Shown one piece after another: positions 1-7,856 of a DNA stretch of 64,000 nucleotides; position 1 is the first letter of the stretch; every line of letters starts with the position of its first letter. The stretch is from Bibersteinia trehalosi (GTDB taxonomy: Bacteria; Pseudomonadota; Gammaproteobacteria; Enterobacterales; Pasteurellaceae): NCBI RefSeq assembly GCF_004346205.1, contig NZ_SMAM01000008.1, positions 1-64,000 on the forward strand, given 5' to 3'. A model generated the notes under the pieces. The model searched no databases. It had not been told where the DNA came from and saw only the letters and a list, made by a program, of their open reading frames with translations. Both the position numbers and the translations under genes were made by a program.

Positions 1-13
1 GTTTAATTTAAGG

Positions 14-42
14 AACCCCAAGTCGCAAGGCTTGGGGTTTTT
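14..42 (+). terminator. Rho-independent terminator at the left edge
   Basis: AACCCCAAG (14-22) pairs with CTTGGGGTT (31-39) across an 8-nt loop and runs into T residues. It probably ends a gene lying left of the window. From 43 to 282 I see no gene, only the uptake-sequence hairpin at 128-167 and the ribosome binding site of the patatin gene. Confidence 0.75.
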
Positions 43-127
43 GCTTATGGATGTTTTGAGTTTATCCGAAATGTTTTATTGTATCTGCTACGTATCCGCT
101 ACACTTTTGCAGATTTTTAGTGAAAAT

Positions 128-167
128 AAACCGCTTGTTATTGGTGATAAATGAATACAAGCGGTTT
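128..167. terminator. Inverted uptake-sequence pair
   Basis: AAACCGCTTGT (128-138) and ACAAGCGGTTT (157-167) are exact inverted copies containing the Apl-type uptake word. Such pairs commonly double as bidirectional terminators in Pasteurellaceae; here it lies upstream of the patatin gene, so what it terminates is unclear. Confidence 0.6.
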
Positions 168-282
168 GTTTATATCTGAAATGTAAAACTTTCTAAAATT
201 TACGAGCTGGCTATTCGTTCTCTGGCTAAGGAAAATCCATATATGCTATATTGAGTTCTCTAGCTGAAATGAAGGAAACGAA

Positions 283-1071
283 ATGCAACAGTATTCTATT
301 GGTTTAGTTTTATCGGGCGGAGGACATAAGGGGTTGGTTCACGCAGGAGTATTGCAGTTTCTGCAAGAGCAGAAGATTGAGCCACAGCTCTTTTCTGGCA
401 CTAGTGCAGGAGCTCTTATTAGTAGTCTATATGCTGTAGGCAAAAGCCCTCGGGAGATATTAGAGTTTTTCCGCTCGGTTAATTTGTTTAATGTACACCA
501 TTTTTCCCTAGCCAAAAATGGATTATTAAATGCTGAAAAATTTATGGTCTATTTAGAACAAGTATTTGGTGAGTTAAGGGTGGGGGATTTACCAAAAGAA
601 GTTTATATTTCTGCGACAAATATTGAGACGGCAAAACCTAAGATTTTTAGCCCTCAAACTAAATTGAAAGAAGCGGTTGCTGCATCTTGTGCTTTTCCTG
701 GCGTATTCTCTCCAATCATGGTAGAAGGAAAATTATATAGCGATGGTGGTATTTTAAATAATTTTCCAGCTAATGTAATTCAAGGGCGATGTGATTTTGT
801 CATAGGGGTAAATTTAGATTGCGGTTTAGACTATAAGCCAGCAAACAAATTTGCTTTTGCTCCTCAAACAGCATGGCGTGCGATTGAAATTATGATGTCA
901 CAGAATTCTGCTATGCAGAATCGTTTTTGTGACTGGTTGATTAATCCCAAAGACGTTAATCAATACAGTGTATTTGAATTATCAAGTAAGCGACTTGATG
1001 CTATTTTTAATTTAGGCTATCAGACTGCCAAAAGAGAATTTGCAAAGTTAAACCTGAGTATATTTGGGTAA
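283..1071 (+). CDS. Patatin-like phospholipase
   Basis: 262 aa and probably complete: GAAGGA stands just before the ATG. The three family signatures are present: the oxyanion glycine loop GGGHKG (residues 12-17), the nucleophile elbow GTSAG with Ser41, and DGG with Asp154 completing the Ser-Asp dyad. Patatin-type enzymes hydrolyse acyl chains from glycerophospholipids or related esters. No signal peptide is visible, so a cytoplasmic or membrane-peripheral location is likely, as for the small RssA-type bacterial patatins. It is monocistronic, with the convergent GST gene downstream. Fold and catalytic class are clear; substrate is unknown. Confidence 0.88.
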   Translation: MQQYSIGLVLSGGGHKGLVHAGVLQFLQEQKIEPQLFSGTSAGALISSLYAVGKSPREILEFFRSVNLFNVHHFSLAKNGLLNAEKFMVYLEQVFGELRVGDLPKEVYISATNIETAKPKIFSPQTKLKEAVAASCAFPGVFSPIMVEGKLYSDGGILNNFPANVIQGRCDFVIGVNLDCGLDYKPANKFAFAPQTAWRAIEIMMSQNSAMQNRFCDWLINPKDVNQYSVFELSSKRLDAIFNLGYQTAKREFAKLNLSIFG

Positions 1072-1127
1072 ATGCTGTTCTACTTTAAAACAATGCCGCT
1101 TAATTTAAGTGGCATTGCTTATCTAGT

Positions 1128-1748
1128 TTAAAATGCACCCATGTCTAGAATCGCTGCTTTTTGATTTGCTCGGAGATAGCTTGGGTATTGTTCAATTTGT
1201 GCTAAGTAACGCTGAATATTTGGATAATCTGCCAGATCAACATAATTTTTCCCCCATTGTAATGGAAAGCTGAGCGAGAAATCAGCTCCAGTCAATTGTT
1301 CGCCTATAATCCATTTTTTACCTGCGAGAGTCTGTTCAATATGCTTGAAATAAAGTGTTGTTTGCATTTTAGCATAGTCGTTGTATGCACCTAGGTCGCC
1401 TTGCTTTGCCAAGAGTTGTGCTAAATTTGCTGAGAATAGTGAGGAAGAAATAGAGAGCCAATAAAGATAGTAAGAGTAGTCGTCAGTTTTGTGATGAGGA
1501 GTGAGTTTACCATTATCGTAGCGATCAAGCAGGTGCTGAATAATTGCATTACCCTCGGCGAGTATTAAATTCCCATCTTGTAATACAGGAGCTTTACCTA
1601 ATGGATGTTGTGCTTTTAATTCAGCTGGTGCAAAGCCAGTTTCGGGCTCTCGATCATAAATTTTGAGCTCGTAATCTAACCCTAATTCTTCTAAGAGCCA
1701 AACAATACGGTGTGAACAAGATTGTTTCAAATAATGTAATGTAATCAT
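1128..1748 (-). CDS. Glutathione S-transferase family protein
   Basis: 206 aa from the ATG at 1748, which follows AAAGGACG at good spacing; a longer in-frame reading to 1829 would run through the upstream hairpin and is unlikely. The N-terminal half has the thioredoxin-like fold typical of GSTs (HYLKQSCSHRIVWLLEELGL, then a PLGKAPVL cis-proline loop and an EGNAII glutathione-binding segment), followed by an all-helical C-terminal domain. GSTs conjugate or reduce electrophiles with glutathione, which gshAB at 32.9-35.2 kb would supply. It lies just downstream of ohr, separated by a hairpin, so it may be transcribed alone or by readthrough. Confidence 0.88.
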   Translation of the reverse strand: MITLHYLKQSCSHRIVWLLEELGLDYELKIYDREPETGFAPAELKAQHPLGKAPVLQDGNLILAEGNAIIQHLLDRYDNGKLTPHHKTDDYSYYLYWLSISSSLFSANLAQLLAKQGDLGAYNDYAKMQTTLYFKHIEQTLAGKKWIIGEQLTGADFSLSFPLQWGKNYVDLADYPNIQRYLAQIEQYPSYLRANQKAAILDMGAF

Positions 1749-1777
1749 AATTTCGTCCTTTAGCCTAAAGATAAAAA

Positions 1778-1812
1778 CGGTCGTTTTGCAAATTTCTTTA
1801 CCAAAACGACCG
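1778..1812 (-). terminator. Hairpin between ohr and the GST gene
   Basis: CGGTCGTTTTG (1778-1788) and CAAAACGACCG (1802-1812) are perfect inverted arms derived from uptake-type sequence. It sits directly after the ohr stop codon and before the GST start, so it likely terminates or attenuates ohr transcription. Confidence 0.6.
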
Positions 1813-1818
1813 CTTAAA

Positions 1819-2250
1819 TTACAAATCAAAAGATTGAATTAAATTTACGTGTAAACGAGTTTCCACATTGCCCCGTACCGCATTTGAATATGGACAAACT
1901 TCGTGTGCACGTTCAATTAATGTACGGGCTTCTGCTTCGCTAATTCCTGCTACGGTAATAGTGATATCTAAATCTAATGAGAATGCACCGTCCGCTTTCT
2001 GTCCAATACCTACTGCAACACTAGTTGAGGATTTACTTGGTTTGATCCCCAAAGTTGGTGCAACATGATTCATTGCACTGTCAAAGCATGCTGCGTACCC
2101 CATAGCAAAAAGTTGCTCGGGGTTAGTTCCTTCTTTGCTGCTCTCGTTTTGGAAACCAACTAAATCAAAGCCGATTGAACCGTCATCTACACGGGTATGT
2201 CCATCACGACCGCCTGTTGCAGTTGCACTTGTGTGATAAAAAATTTTCAT
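1819..2250 (-). CDS. ohr: Organic hydroperoxide resistance protein (Ohr/OsmC family)
   Basis: 143 aa, the usual Ohr length. The two catalytic cysteines are visible, Cys55 in GYAACF and Cys119 in EVCPYSNA, together with the conserved Arg20. Ohr is a cytoplasmic thiol peroxidase that reduces organic and lipid hydroperoxides, normally recycled through lipoylated proteins. The start is preceded by AAGGAATTACT. The partner repressor OhrR is usually adjacent; here the only OhrR-like MarR protein is 28 kb away (30726-31142). The 3' end is followed by a hairpin at 1778-1812. Confidence 0.93.
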   Translation of the reverse strand: MKIFYHTSATATGGRDGHTRVDDGSIGFDLVGFQNESSKEGTNPEQLFAMGYAACFDSAMNHVAPTLGIKPSKSSTSVAVGIGQKADGAFSLDLDITITVAGISEAEARTLIERAHEVCPYSNAVRGNVETRLHVNLIQSFDL

Positions 2251-2564
2251 AGTAATTCCTTAATAAAAACAATTTAAAGTGAACTATACGTTTGTCATTG
2301 CGTATTGGGGAATATTATACGCTTATTTTTATTGTTCGCAATATAATTTTGAAAAATATGAATGCTTTTAACTTTTACACCCTTCTTAAAAGTACCAAAC
2401 GGAGAATAAGCCTATAAGATTTATAAAGCATTTCTAAATTATTTACTAGAATGCGCTTCTTCATCACTATCGGCTATCGCAATATTCCAATATAAAATCA
2501 CATAGGGCTGCTGTCAGTATGCGGAAGGTTGGAAATGTTAGTAGTAGATTGGAATACAAGGTTG
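2251..2564. other. Intergenic region upstream of ohr
   Basis: 314 bases without a supported gene. It is AT-rich and contains GCGTAT...ATACGC around 2306-2323, an inverted repeat in the ohr promoter region that could bind a regulator. The part near 2440-2560 lies downstream of the broken monooxygenase gene; I could not align it to the missing part of that gene. Confidence 0.4.
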
Positions 2565-2828
2565 CTAATGTGCCGTATTGTTCCACGCAATAAGTGGACT
2601 ATGGTTCGGACTCATTACCCCGCCCGCCCCAACTTTAATGCGGTCGATATGCTGCAAAATTTGTGTCGCAGAGCTGGCATAGGCTTTAATGTTGTGATGC
2701 TCGGCAATCCAGTAGCGTTCAAACCCTAACTCTTCGGCTAATTTTACTTCTCGCAACATCGCTTCAATCGCTTGCTTATGTGTTTGCCCTTGACGAATAG
2801 GCACAAGGCTTAATGCTGATAATTTCAT
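2565..2828 (-). pseudogene. Truncated LLM-class flavin monooxygenase
   Basis: The reading frame from the ATG at 2828 begins MKLSALSLVPIRQGQT and continues with ELGFERYWIAEHHN and VGAGGVMSPNHSPL, the classic N-terminus of bacterial luciferase-like flavin monooxygenases. It stops after 87 codons where the family runs to about 330 residues, and a few residues are missing between the ASSATQIL and RIKVGAGG segments. The rest of the gene is not recognisable downstream. It follows the NAD(P)H oxidoreductase gene on the same strand. I infer a dead remnant; a complete but distinct LLM protein is at 6741-7685. Confidence 0.8.
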
Positions 2829-2851
2829 TTTGCTTTCCGAACAATAAACAA

Positions 2852-2897
2852 CAAGCGGTAGATTTTTAGCAAAATTTTGCGAAAAAGCCACCGCTTG
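2852..2897 (-). terminator. Extended inverted uptake-sequence terminator
   Basis: CAAGCGGT (2852-2859) pairs with ACCGCTTG (2890-2897), and the interior contains a nested palindrome GCAAAATTTTGC flanked by T/A runs. It lies 3' of the NAD(P)H oxidoreductase gene. Confidence 0.65.
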
Positions 2898-2917
2898 CAA
2901 AGGTAAAAAAGATACTT

Positions 2918-3475
2918 TTATAGGTTTGCTAACTTAGCAATTACTCGTGCGGCGTGTGCTTTGGCGTTAGCTTGAACATTGGCTAAATCCGCTTCTGTAT
3001 GCACGTTTGGAATGTAAAGTTGCGCATAGCTCACCTCTGGTTCAAGCCATTCAAAACTTGCATAAATCGCTGAACTTTTCATTGGCTTAAGCAGGTCGTC
3101 TATTTTGCCCATTACTTCATCAGTGTAAACCTCTTTAACACCGCCTGTGGTGGTAGAAACCAATAATTTCTTACCTTTCAACTTATCACCGCCTTCACCA
3201 TAAGCAAAGCCGTATGTCCACACGTCATCAAGCCATTTTTTCAAAATCGCAGGGGTGTTATACCAAAAAATTGGGTATTGCAATACGACAACATCCGCTT
3301 CCAGCAGGGCTTGCTGCTCTGCACTAACATCAATGTTAAAGTCAGGATAAAGTTCACTTAAACGGCGAATACTCACTTGTGAACCTAAGCCTTGTTCCAA
3401 TTCATCTAAAATCAAACGATTACTTGTTGAATGATTTAAATTTTGATGTGCTGAAATCACTAAAATGTTAGCCAT
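2918..3475 (-). CDS. NAD(P)H-dependent flavin oxidoreductase (flavodoxin-like fold)
   Basis: 185 aa. Starts ILVISAHQNLNHSTSNR, the phosphate-binding loop of FMN-dependent quinone reductases and azoreductases (KefF/MdaB-like), followed by YPIFWYNTPAILKKWLDDVW and STTTGG, which line the flavin site. These soluble enzymes make two-electron reductions of quinones and related electrophiles. It has a clear same-length paralogue at 29024-29581. It is the last gene of a same-strand run (ArsR regulator, OYE, bacterioferritin-like, aldolase, this gene), 36 nt after the aldolase. Exact substrate unknown. Confidence 0.88.
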   Translation of the reverse strand: MANILVISAHQNLNHSTSNRLILDELEQGLGSQVSIRRLSELYPDFNIDVSAEQQALLEADVVVLQYPIFWYNTPAILKKWLDDVWTYGFAYGEGGDKLKGKKLLVSTTTGGVKEVYTDEVMGKIDDLLKPMKSSAIYASFEWLEPEVSYAQLYIPNVHTEADLANVQANAKAHAARVIAKLANL

Positions 3476-3511
3476 ACAATGTTCCTTCTAAAAATGAATA
3501 ATTGAATGAAA

Positions 3512-4303
3512 TTAACCTTTTAACACACGATATGTTTCTGCGGTGCTGTCTGCAACGTGGGCAAGCGCAAAGACATCAGCACCAACCACCACGAAACTTG
3601 CTCCCCACTCAATGTAGCGTTGTGCTTCTTCTGGCGAGCTTGCAAGAGTACCGACTGGTTTTCCCCAACCACGAATATCTTGAATCAGCTTTTTGATGGT
3701 TGCTTGCATCTCTTCGCCAGAGAAATCACCATAATAGCCCATATCCACCGCCAAATCAGCAGGGCCTAAGAAAATAGCATCTACCCCTTCGGTTTTGGCA
3801 ATCGCTTCGGCATTTTGCACACCTAATTTGCTCTCAATTTGTAGTGCAAGGAATAGATGTTGCTCACCGCTTGCAGCATAATCTGGAATGCGTCCCCAAC
3901 GTCCTGCTCTTGCGCCCGGTGCCCCAAATCCACGCTTGCCTTTTGGCGGATAATACATAGATTCTGCGATATATTTGGCTTGCTCGCCTGTTTCAATCAT
4001 CGGGGCAATAATAGATTGAATGCCTGCATCAAGGAGCTGTTTAATTAACGCGCGGTCGCTTTCTAATGAGCGAACGACTACGTGGCTATCGTAAGCCGCA
4101 ATCGCTCTTGCCTGAGCAAGAACAGTTTCAAGCGTATTTGGCCCGTGTTCGCCATCAATCCAAAGGAAATCAAAGCCCGAACCTGCCACAATTTCAGCGA
4201 CCGTTGCTGAACCTGAACTGAGCGCAAAACCAACCTGCACTTGATGATTAGTCACGGCTTGTTTAAATGGATTGGTTAAATAATCTTTATCAAATTGACG
4301 CAT
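3512..4303 (-). CDS. HpcH/HpaI-family aldolase
   Basis: 263 aa from the ATG at 4303, preceded by AAGGAT; seven further in-frame codons upstream lack a better site. Motifs of the class II pyruvate aldolases are clear: WIDGEHGPN, then QIESKLGVQNAEAI with the metal-binding Glu, and FLGPADLAVDMG with the metal-binding Asp. The family cleaves 2-keto-3-deoxy sugar acids or 4-hydroxy-2-oxo-heptanedioate to pyruvate plus an aldehyde, using a divalent metal. It lies 46 nt after the bacterioferritin-like gene and 36 nt before the oxidoreductase. Substrate cannot be told from sequence; no other genes of a hydroxyphenylacetate or glucarate pathway are nearby. Confidence 0.88.
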   Translation of the reverse strand: MRQFDKDYLTNPFKQAVTNHQVQVGFALSSGSATVAEIVAGSGFDFLWIDGEHGPNTLETVLAQARAIAAYDSHVVVRSLESDRALIKQLLDAGIQSIIAPMIETGEQAKYIAESMYYPPKGKRGFGAPGARAGRWGRIPDYAASGEQHLFLALQIESKLGVQNAEAIAKTEGVDAIFLGPADLAVDMGYYGDFSGEEMQATIKKLIQDIRGWGKPVGTLASSPEEAQRYIEWGASFVVVGADVFALAHVADSTAETYRVLKG

Positions 4304-4349
4304 AATGAGTATCCTTGTTTGCAAATTTTTATGGTATTTAAACCGCTTG

Positions 4350-4805
4350 TTACGCTCTTGCCGCTAAATAAAGCTGATCGCCCAAACGGTCTAACAAGCT
4401 CATTTCCGCTTCTAACCACGCTAAATGCTCTTCTTCATCTTTTAAAATCCCTTCCACCAACACACGAGAGGTGGCATCGTGCTCTGCTTGGAAAAGCTCA
4501 ATCACTTCATTTAAACGAGGGCGAGCGTCAATTTGTAATTTCAAATCAGCTTCAAATGCACTGGCAATATCTGTACCAAAAGTAGGTTGTGGCAAAGTGT
4601 AAGCAATTTCACCACCTAAATCCAAAATACGATTTTGTAAATTGATGATCGTTTCTGGCTCATCATCAATATGAGCTGCCATTGTCTCTGCCAATTTTTC
4701 ATAGCCCCACGCACGCACCAATACTAAGTGTGTTTGATGCTGAATGTTTGCCATTTGATATACCGCTAATAGTTCGTTTAATTTTTCAATAATTTTGCTA
4801 TTCAT
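4350..4805 (-). CDS. Bacterioferritin-like protein with altered metal site
   Basis: 151 aa, close to bacterioferritin length. The start aligns without gaps to the bacterioferritin N-terminus (NELLA...WGYEKLAE) and the end has the family signature KDEEEHLAWLEAEMSLLDRLG. By eye alignment, several ligands are changed: the first ferroxidase Glu is Tyr, the EMKH motif reads EPET (haem Met to Pro, ferroxidase His to Thr), and the Glu of LALE is Gln. Only the helix-B Glu and the EEEH Glu/His remain. So it probably keeps the four-helix bundle but not normal iron oxidation. It sits in the ArsR-led run between the OYE and aldolase genes. True function unknown. Confidence 0.75.
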   Translation of the reverse strand: MNSKIIEKLNELLAVYQMANIQHQTHLVLVRAWGYEKLAETMAAHIDDEPETIINLQNRILDLGGEIAYTLPQPTFGTDIASAFEADLKLQIDARPRLNEVIELFQAEHDATSRVLVEGILKDEEEHLAWLEAEMSLLDRLGDQLYLAARA

Positions 4806-4981
4806 TATTTTTCTCCTGATTTAAGTAAGGAATGAATATATAATAGATCTAAATTTAATTGCGTGCAATCTATTTTAATGGAAAGATGGTTTCCATAAAT
4901 GGAAATGACATCAAAGAATGTTATGATTATTTGCAGATTTCTCGCCAAAATCCACCGCTTGTCTAAGCTCATTGATTTTAA

Positions 4982-5015
4982 GGCTCGCCCCATTGCGAAA
5001 ACAGAGGAGCGAGCC
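4982..5015 (-). terminator. Hairpin after the OYE gene
   Basis: GGCTCGC (4982-4988) and GCGAGCC (5009-5015) are inverted, just past the OYE stop codon. There is no strong T run, so it may only weaken transcription into the bacterioferritin-like gene. The rest of the 221-nt gap shows no coding sequence. Confidence 0.45.
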
Positions 5016-5026
5016 GTTATTTTCAT

Positions 5027-6238
5027 TTAGCTTCTTCCCGTTCTCAGCCCTGCCTTGCCGTTTTCCCACAGCGATTTGAATAACACTTTCCATGCGGATA
5101 ATTTGGGATTAGGCAATTTTCCTTGCCCCATCAATGCCATTTGAGCCATATACCAATTCATTTCCAGCATTGCCCCGAGCTTTTTATCAATGGGTGCAAA
5201 GCCCGTTTGAATGCGGTGTGTAGCTAGGGTTTGATAAGTGCCATTTTGGATTTGATTCGGCAAATCTGGCAGCAAGGCAAAGGGTCTCGCCATGCCGACA
5301 AAATCTAAATGACCACTGGCTAGGGCATCATTCATTGCCGCTTCACTTCTAAATCCGCCTGTAATAATTAGCGGTACTTGGCTGACTTTTCTCGCTTTTT
5401 CCGCATAATCAATAAAAAAAGCTTCTCGCTGACGAGTGTTAGATTTCTCGGCAAGCATCGCAGGGCTTTCATAGTTTCCGCCTGAAATCTCAATGAAATC
5501 AATGCCTAATACCGACAGTTTTTGCACAACTTGAATGCTTTCTGTTTCATCAAAACCGCCTTTTTGAAAATCAGCTGAATTCAATTTTACCCCTACGAGA
5601 AAATCTTGCCTCACATTGGCACGGATCCCTTGATAAATTTCAACCAAAAATCGCATACGATTAGCTAAACTACCACCCCATTCATCACTACGTTGGTTAT
5701 GATGAGGGGAGAGAAATTGGCTAATTAAATAGCCGTGTGCGGCGTGAATTTGCACACCGCTAAATCCAGCTTTTTCCGCAATTTGAGCCGTGCGGATAAA
5801 TTCTGCAATAATTTGTTGAATTTCTACCGCTTGTAATGCACGAGGCGGATTGATAAAGCCGTCCATTCCCACCAAAGGAACAGCACTAGGAGCAACAGGG
5901 GTAGGATTGATAACGTTGGGCGACTGTTTACCTGCGTGGTTAATTTGCATAATCAACAACGTATTATCGGTTTTACCCGCTTCTGCCCACGCTTTAAGAG
6001 TAGTTAAATCGCTCTCATCAGAAATGACAACATCATTGATCGAGCCTTTTCCTTGACGGCTTACCATCACATTCCCTGTAACCAATACACCAGCCCCACC
6101 TTTTGCCCAAGTGCGATAAAGATTTACCAAATGTGGCGTAGGGCGGTCATTTTTCGCAAGTTGCTCTTCCATTGCTGATTTAAAAAAACGGTTTTTAGCG
6201 GTTTGGCCGTTGGGGAAAGTAAAGGGTTGAAATAACAT
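5027..6238 (-). CDS. NADH:flavin oxidoreductase, Old Yellow Enzyme family
   Basis: 403 aa from the ATG at 6238; the alternative ATG at 6250 contains the GGAG ribosome-binding site of the chosen start. The FMN barrel shows VQIHAAHGYLISQFLSPHHN (the substrate-binding His-x-x-His region) and QRSDEWGGSLANRMRF, both hallmark OYE/2,4-dienoyl-CoA reductase-like motifs, and a late GGFRS phosphate-binding loop. Length matches single-domain OYEs without the C-terminal Fe-S/FAD module. Such enzymes reduce activated alkenes, quinones or nitro compounds. It follows the ArsR-type regulator by 81 nt, and a copy of that regulator's candidate operator lies between them. Confidence 0.9.
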   Translation of the reverse strand: MLFQPFTFPNGQTAKNRFFKSAMEEQLAKNDRPTPHLVNLYRTWAKGGAGVLVTGNVMVSRQGKGSINDVVISDESDLTTLKAWAEAGKTDNTLLIMQINHAGKQSPNVINPTPVAPSAVPLVGMDGFINPPRALQAVEIQQIIAEFIRTAQIAEKAGFSGVQIHAAHGYLISQFLSPHHNQRSDEWGGSLANRMRFLVEIYQGIRANVRQDFLVGVKLNSADFQKGGFDETESIQVVQKLSVLGIDFIEISGGNYESPAMLAEKSNTRQREAFFIDYAEKARKVSQVPLIITGGFRSEAAMNDALASGHLDFVGMARPFALLPDLPNQIQNGTYQTLATHRIQTGFAPIDKKLGAMLEMNWYMAQMALMGQGKLPNPKLSAWKVLFKSLWENGKAGLRTGRS

Positions 6239-6261
6239 AAAAATCTCCATAATGTTTATAT

Positions 6262-6277
6262 GTTTAAAAACGTAAAC
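6262..6277. promoter_or_regulatory. Candidate ArsR-family operator before the OYE gene
   Basis: GTTTAAAAACGTAAAC has inverted arms GTTTA/TAAAC separated by 6 nt. An almost identical 16-mer (14 of 16 positions) stands before the ArsR gene at 6653-6668. The pairing of the two copies with one regulator is inference. Confidence 0.5.
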
Positions 6278-6319
6278 TTATTTATCAAAATAAAAGGTGC
6301 AATGGCTGCACCCGTAATA

Positions 6320-6640
6320 CTATGCGGATTGGCTTGGGCAATACTGTCTCATCAACTCAACCAGCTTGCCTATTTTCTCAATCTCTTCTTTCATTGCTAA
6401 ACGATAAAAACGCTCTTTGCCAATTTGCTCAACGTTCACCGCATTTGCCTGCAACATGATTTTTAGATGATGCGACACCGCAGGGCGAGAAAGATGTAGC
6501 TGTTCTGTAATTTGATTGACATTCATTGCTCCCCGATCCAGTAAAAGTTTTAAAATTAGATGACGATTTTCATCAGCTAAAACGGTAAAAATGGGAATGC
6601 AATCTTTCATCAACTGCATAGCATAGGTTTGTTCGTTCAT
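6320..6640 (-). CDS. ArsR/SmtB-family transcriptional regulator
   Basis: 106 aa winged-helix protein. The helix-turn-helix is visible at NVNQITEQLHLSRPAVSHHL with the wing at GKERFYRLA. Members are homodimeric repressors released by metals or other ligands. Cys is found at residue 14 (MKDC) and in the tail (QYCPSQ), but the ELCVCD metal motif of classical ArsR is absent, so the inducer is unknown and need not be a metal. It heads a same-strand run of four downstream genes and has matching 16-bp palindromes before itself and before the OYE gene, suggesting autoregulation plus control of the run. Confidence 0.88.
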   Translation of the reverse strand: MNEQTYAMQLMKDCIPIFTVLADENRHLILKLLLDRGAMNVNQITEQLHLSRPAVSHHLKIMLQANAVNVEQIGKERFYRLAMKEEIEKIGKLVELMRQYCPSQSA

Positions 6641-6652
6641 ATTGGCTTATAG

Positions 6653-6668
6653 GTTTAAAAATGTGAAC
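6653..6668. promoter_or_regulatory. Candidate ArsR-family operator before the regulator gene
   Basis: GTTTAAAAATGTGAAC, matching the copy at 6262-6277 at 14 of 16 positions, lies 13-28 nt upstream of the regulator start. It fits an autoregulatory site. Confidence 0.5.
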
Positions 6669-6713
6669 GCATTATAATGGGAGAAAGGGTATTGTCAAAT
6701 CGTGTGCAGAAAA

Positions 6714-6733
6714 AGACCGCTTACAAGCGGTCT
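6714..6733. terminator. Tight inverted uptake-sequence terminator
   Basis: AGACCGCTT (6714-6722) and AAGCGGTCT (6725-6733) form a near loopless hairpin flanked by A and T runs on either side. It ends the LLM monooxygenase gene, which is read on the minus strand. Confidence 0.75.
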
Positions 6734-6740
6734 CTTTTCA

Positions 6741-7685
6741 TCATAATTTTGCTAACACATTTTCGGCTAAATCTTGTAATACCTCTTTCGCTGGGCGAGT
6801 GGTAGGTTTGAGATTGATCGTTACGTGTGCTAAGCCTTGTTCTTTCTGCTCTTGCCAAAATTCTCGTAAACCATTTGCTCCACCACGCAAGTAGATGTTG
6901 TTATAAAGCTGAGCAGGTGCATTTGGATCTTCTAACAATTCCACAAAATTGGCGTAACCGAAAGGACGCCAAATGCCATCTTGGTTTAACTCTTGTAACT
7001 GAGCAATAATTTTAGCGGTATTGGCAGGATTTACCCCGTGCCAAATCCACGCATCGGGGGTATTCGCCAGCCAATCAAATTCTTGCCTTGCCCGCCCGAT
7101 CGCCACCATCGGCAGGCGGTTTTTTACTTTGGGATAGGTGTCAATATCGCCTGTTAAGCTACCGTAATGTTTGCCTTTGAACAGTGGAAAATCCTGTGTT
7201 TTTGGATCAGTGAGTGTGCGGATTAAATCAAAACTCTCCCGAAAACGCTCAGCACGATTTTCAAAATTTTCGTTAAATGCAGGGTACTCTACGGGTCTAT
7301 CGCCAGAGGATAAGCCCAAAATAAATCGCCCTTGCGTTAAATTATCCACACTGGTCGCCGATTTAGCGATATGAGCTGGTGAACGAAGAGGCGAGACAAT
7401 GCCTGCTGTACCCAGTGCGATATTTTTGGTGCGTGCCGCTAAATAGCCTAATGCGACAAAAGGATCTAACCCTTGCCCCACATCGCCAAAATGGGGATCG
7501 TAAAAAGGCACGTCTCGCAGCCATAATGCGGAAAAACCTAATTGATCGGCCAATTCCGCTAAATCGCCTAAATCGGAAATATCAGGAAAAGGTGTATCTG
7601 CATAGCCTTTAAAAGGGGCGATTAAGCCTAAGGTTAATTTATCTTGTTGAAAAACTTGAGAAAAAGCAGGAGATTGCGTCGTCAT
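6741..7685 (-). CDS. LLM-class (luciferase-like) flavin oxidoreductase
   Basis: 314 aa, complete. Family features: ADQLGFSALWLRDVPF near the N-terminus, KNIALGTAGIVSPLRSPAHIAKSATSVDNLTQGR and LGLSSGDRP, which build the FMN/F420 site of the TIM barrel. These enzymes use reduced flavin (or F420) to oxidise small organic molecules, often with a separate reductase. It is monocistronic, divergent from the ACT-domain gene at 7857 and ended by the hairpin at 6714-6733. A truncated relative of the same superfamily lies at 2565-2828. Substrate not predictable. Confidence 0.88.
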   Translation of the reverse strand: MTTQSPAFSQVFQQDKLTLGLIAPFKGYADTPFPDISDLGDLAELADQLGFSALWLRDVPFYDPHFGDVGQGLDPFVALGYLAARTKNIALGTAGIVSPLRSPAHIAKSATSVDNLTQGRFILGLSSGDRPVEYPAFNENFENRAERFRESFDLIRTLTDPKTQDFPLFKGKHYGSLTGDIDTYPKVKNRLPMVAIGRARQEFDWLANTPDAWIWHGVNPANTAKIIAQLQELNQDGIWRPFGYANFVELLEDPNAPAQLYNNIYLRGGANGLREFWQEQKEQGLAHVTINLKPTTRPAKEVLQDLAENVLAKL

Positions 7686-7856
7686 TTCGTATTCCTATCT
7701 GATGTGTAATAGGCGTATTTTAAGGAATAAGATTGATGAGAAAAATAGATGCAATTGGGAAACAGTTTTGCAAAATTTGCAAAGGTTGGGTAAAAGTATG
7801 CTTTGCTCAATATATCAAAACAGCATATTATTGCACTTTTATTTTCGGAGTATGAG

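Noticed and set aside
43-127. Repeated GCTAC words near the left end as a possible phage attachment site
   Set aside because: No integrase or tRNA end is visible in the window, and the repeat is short.
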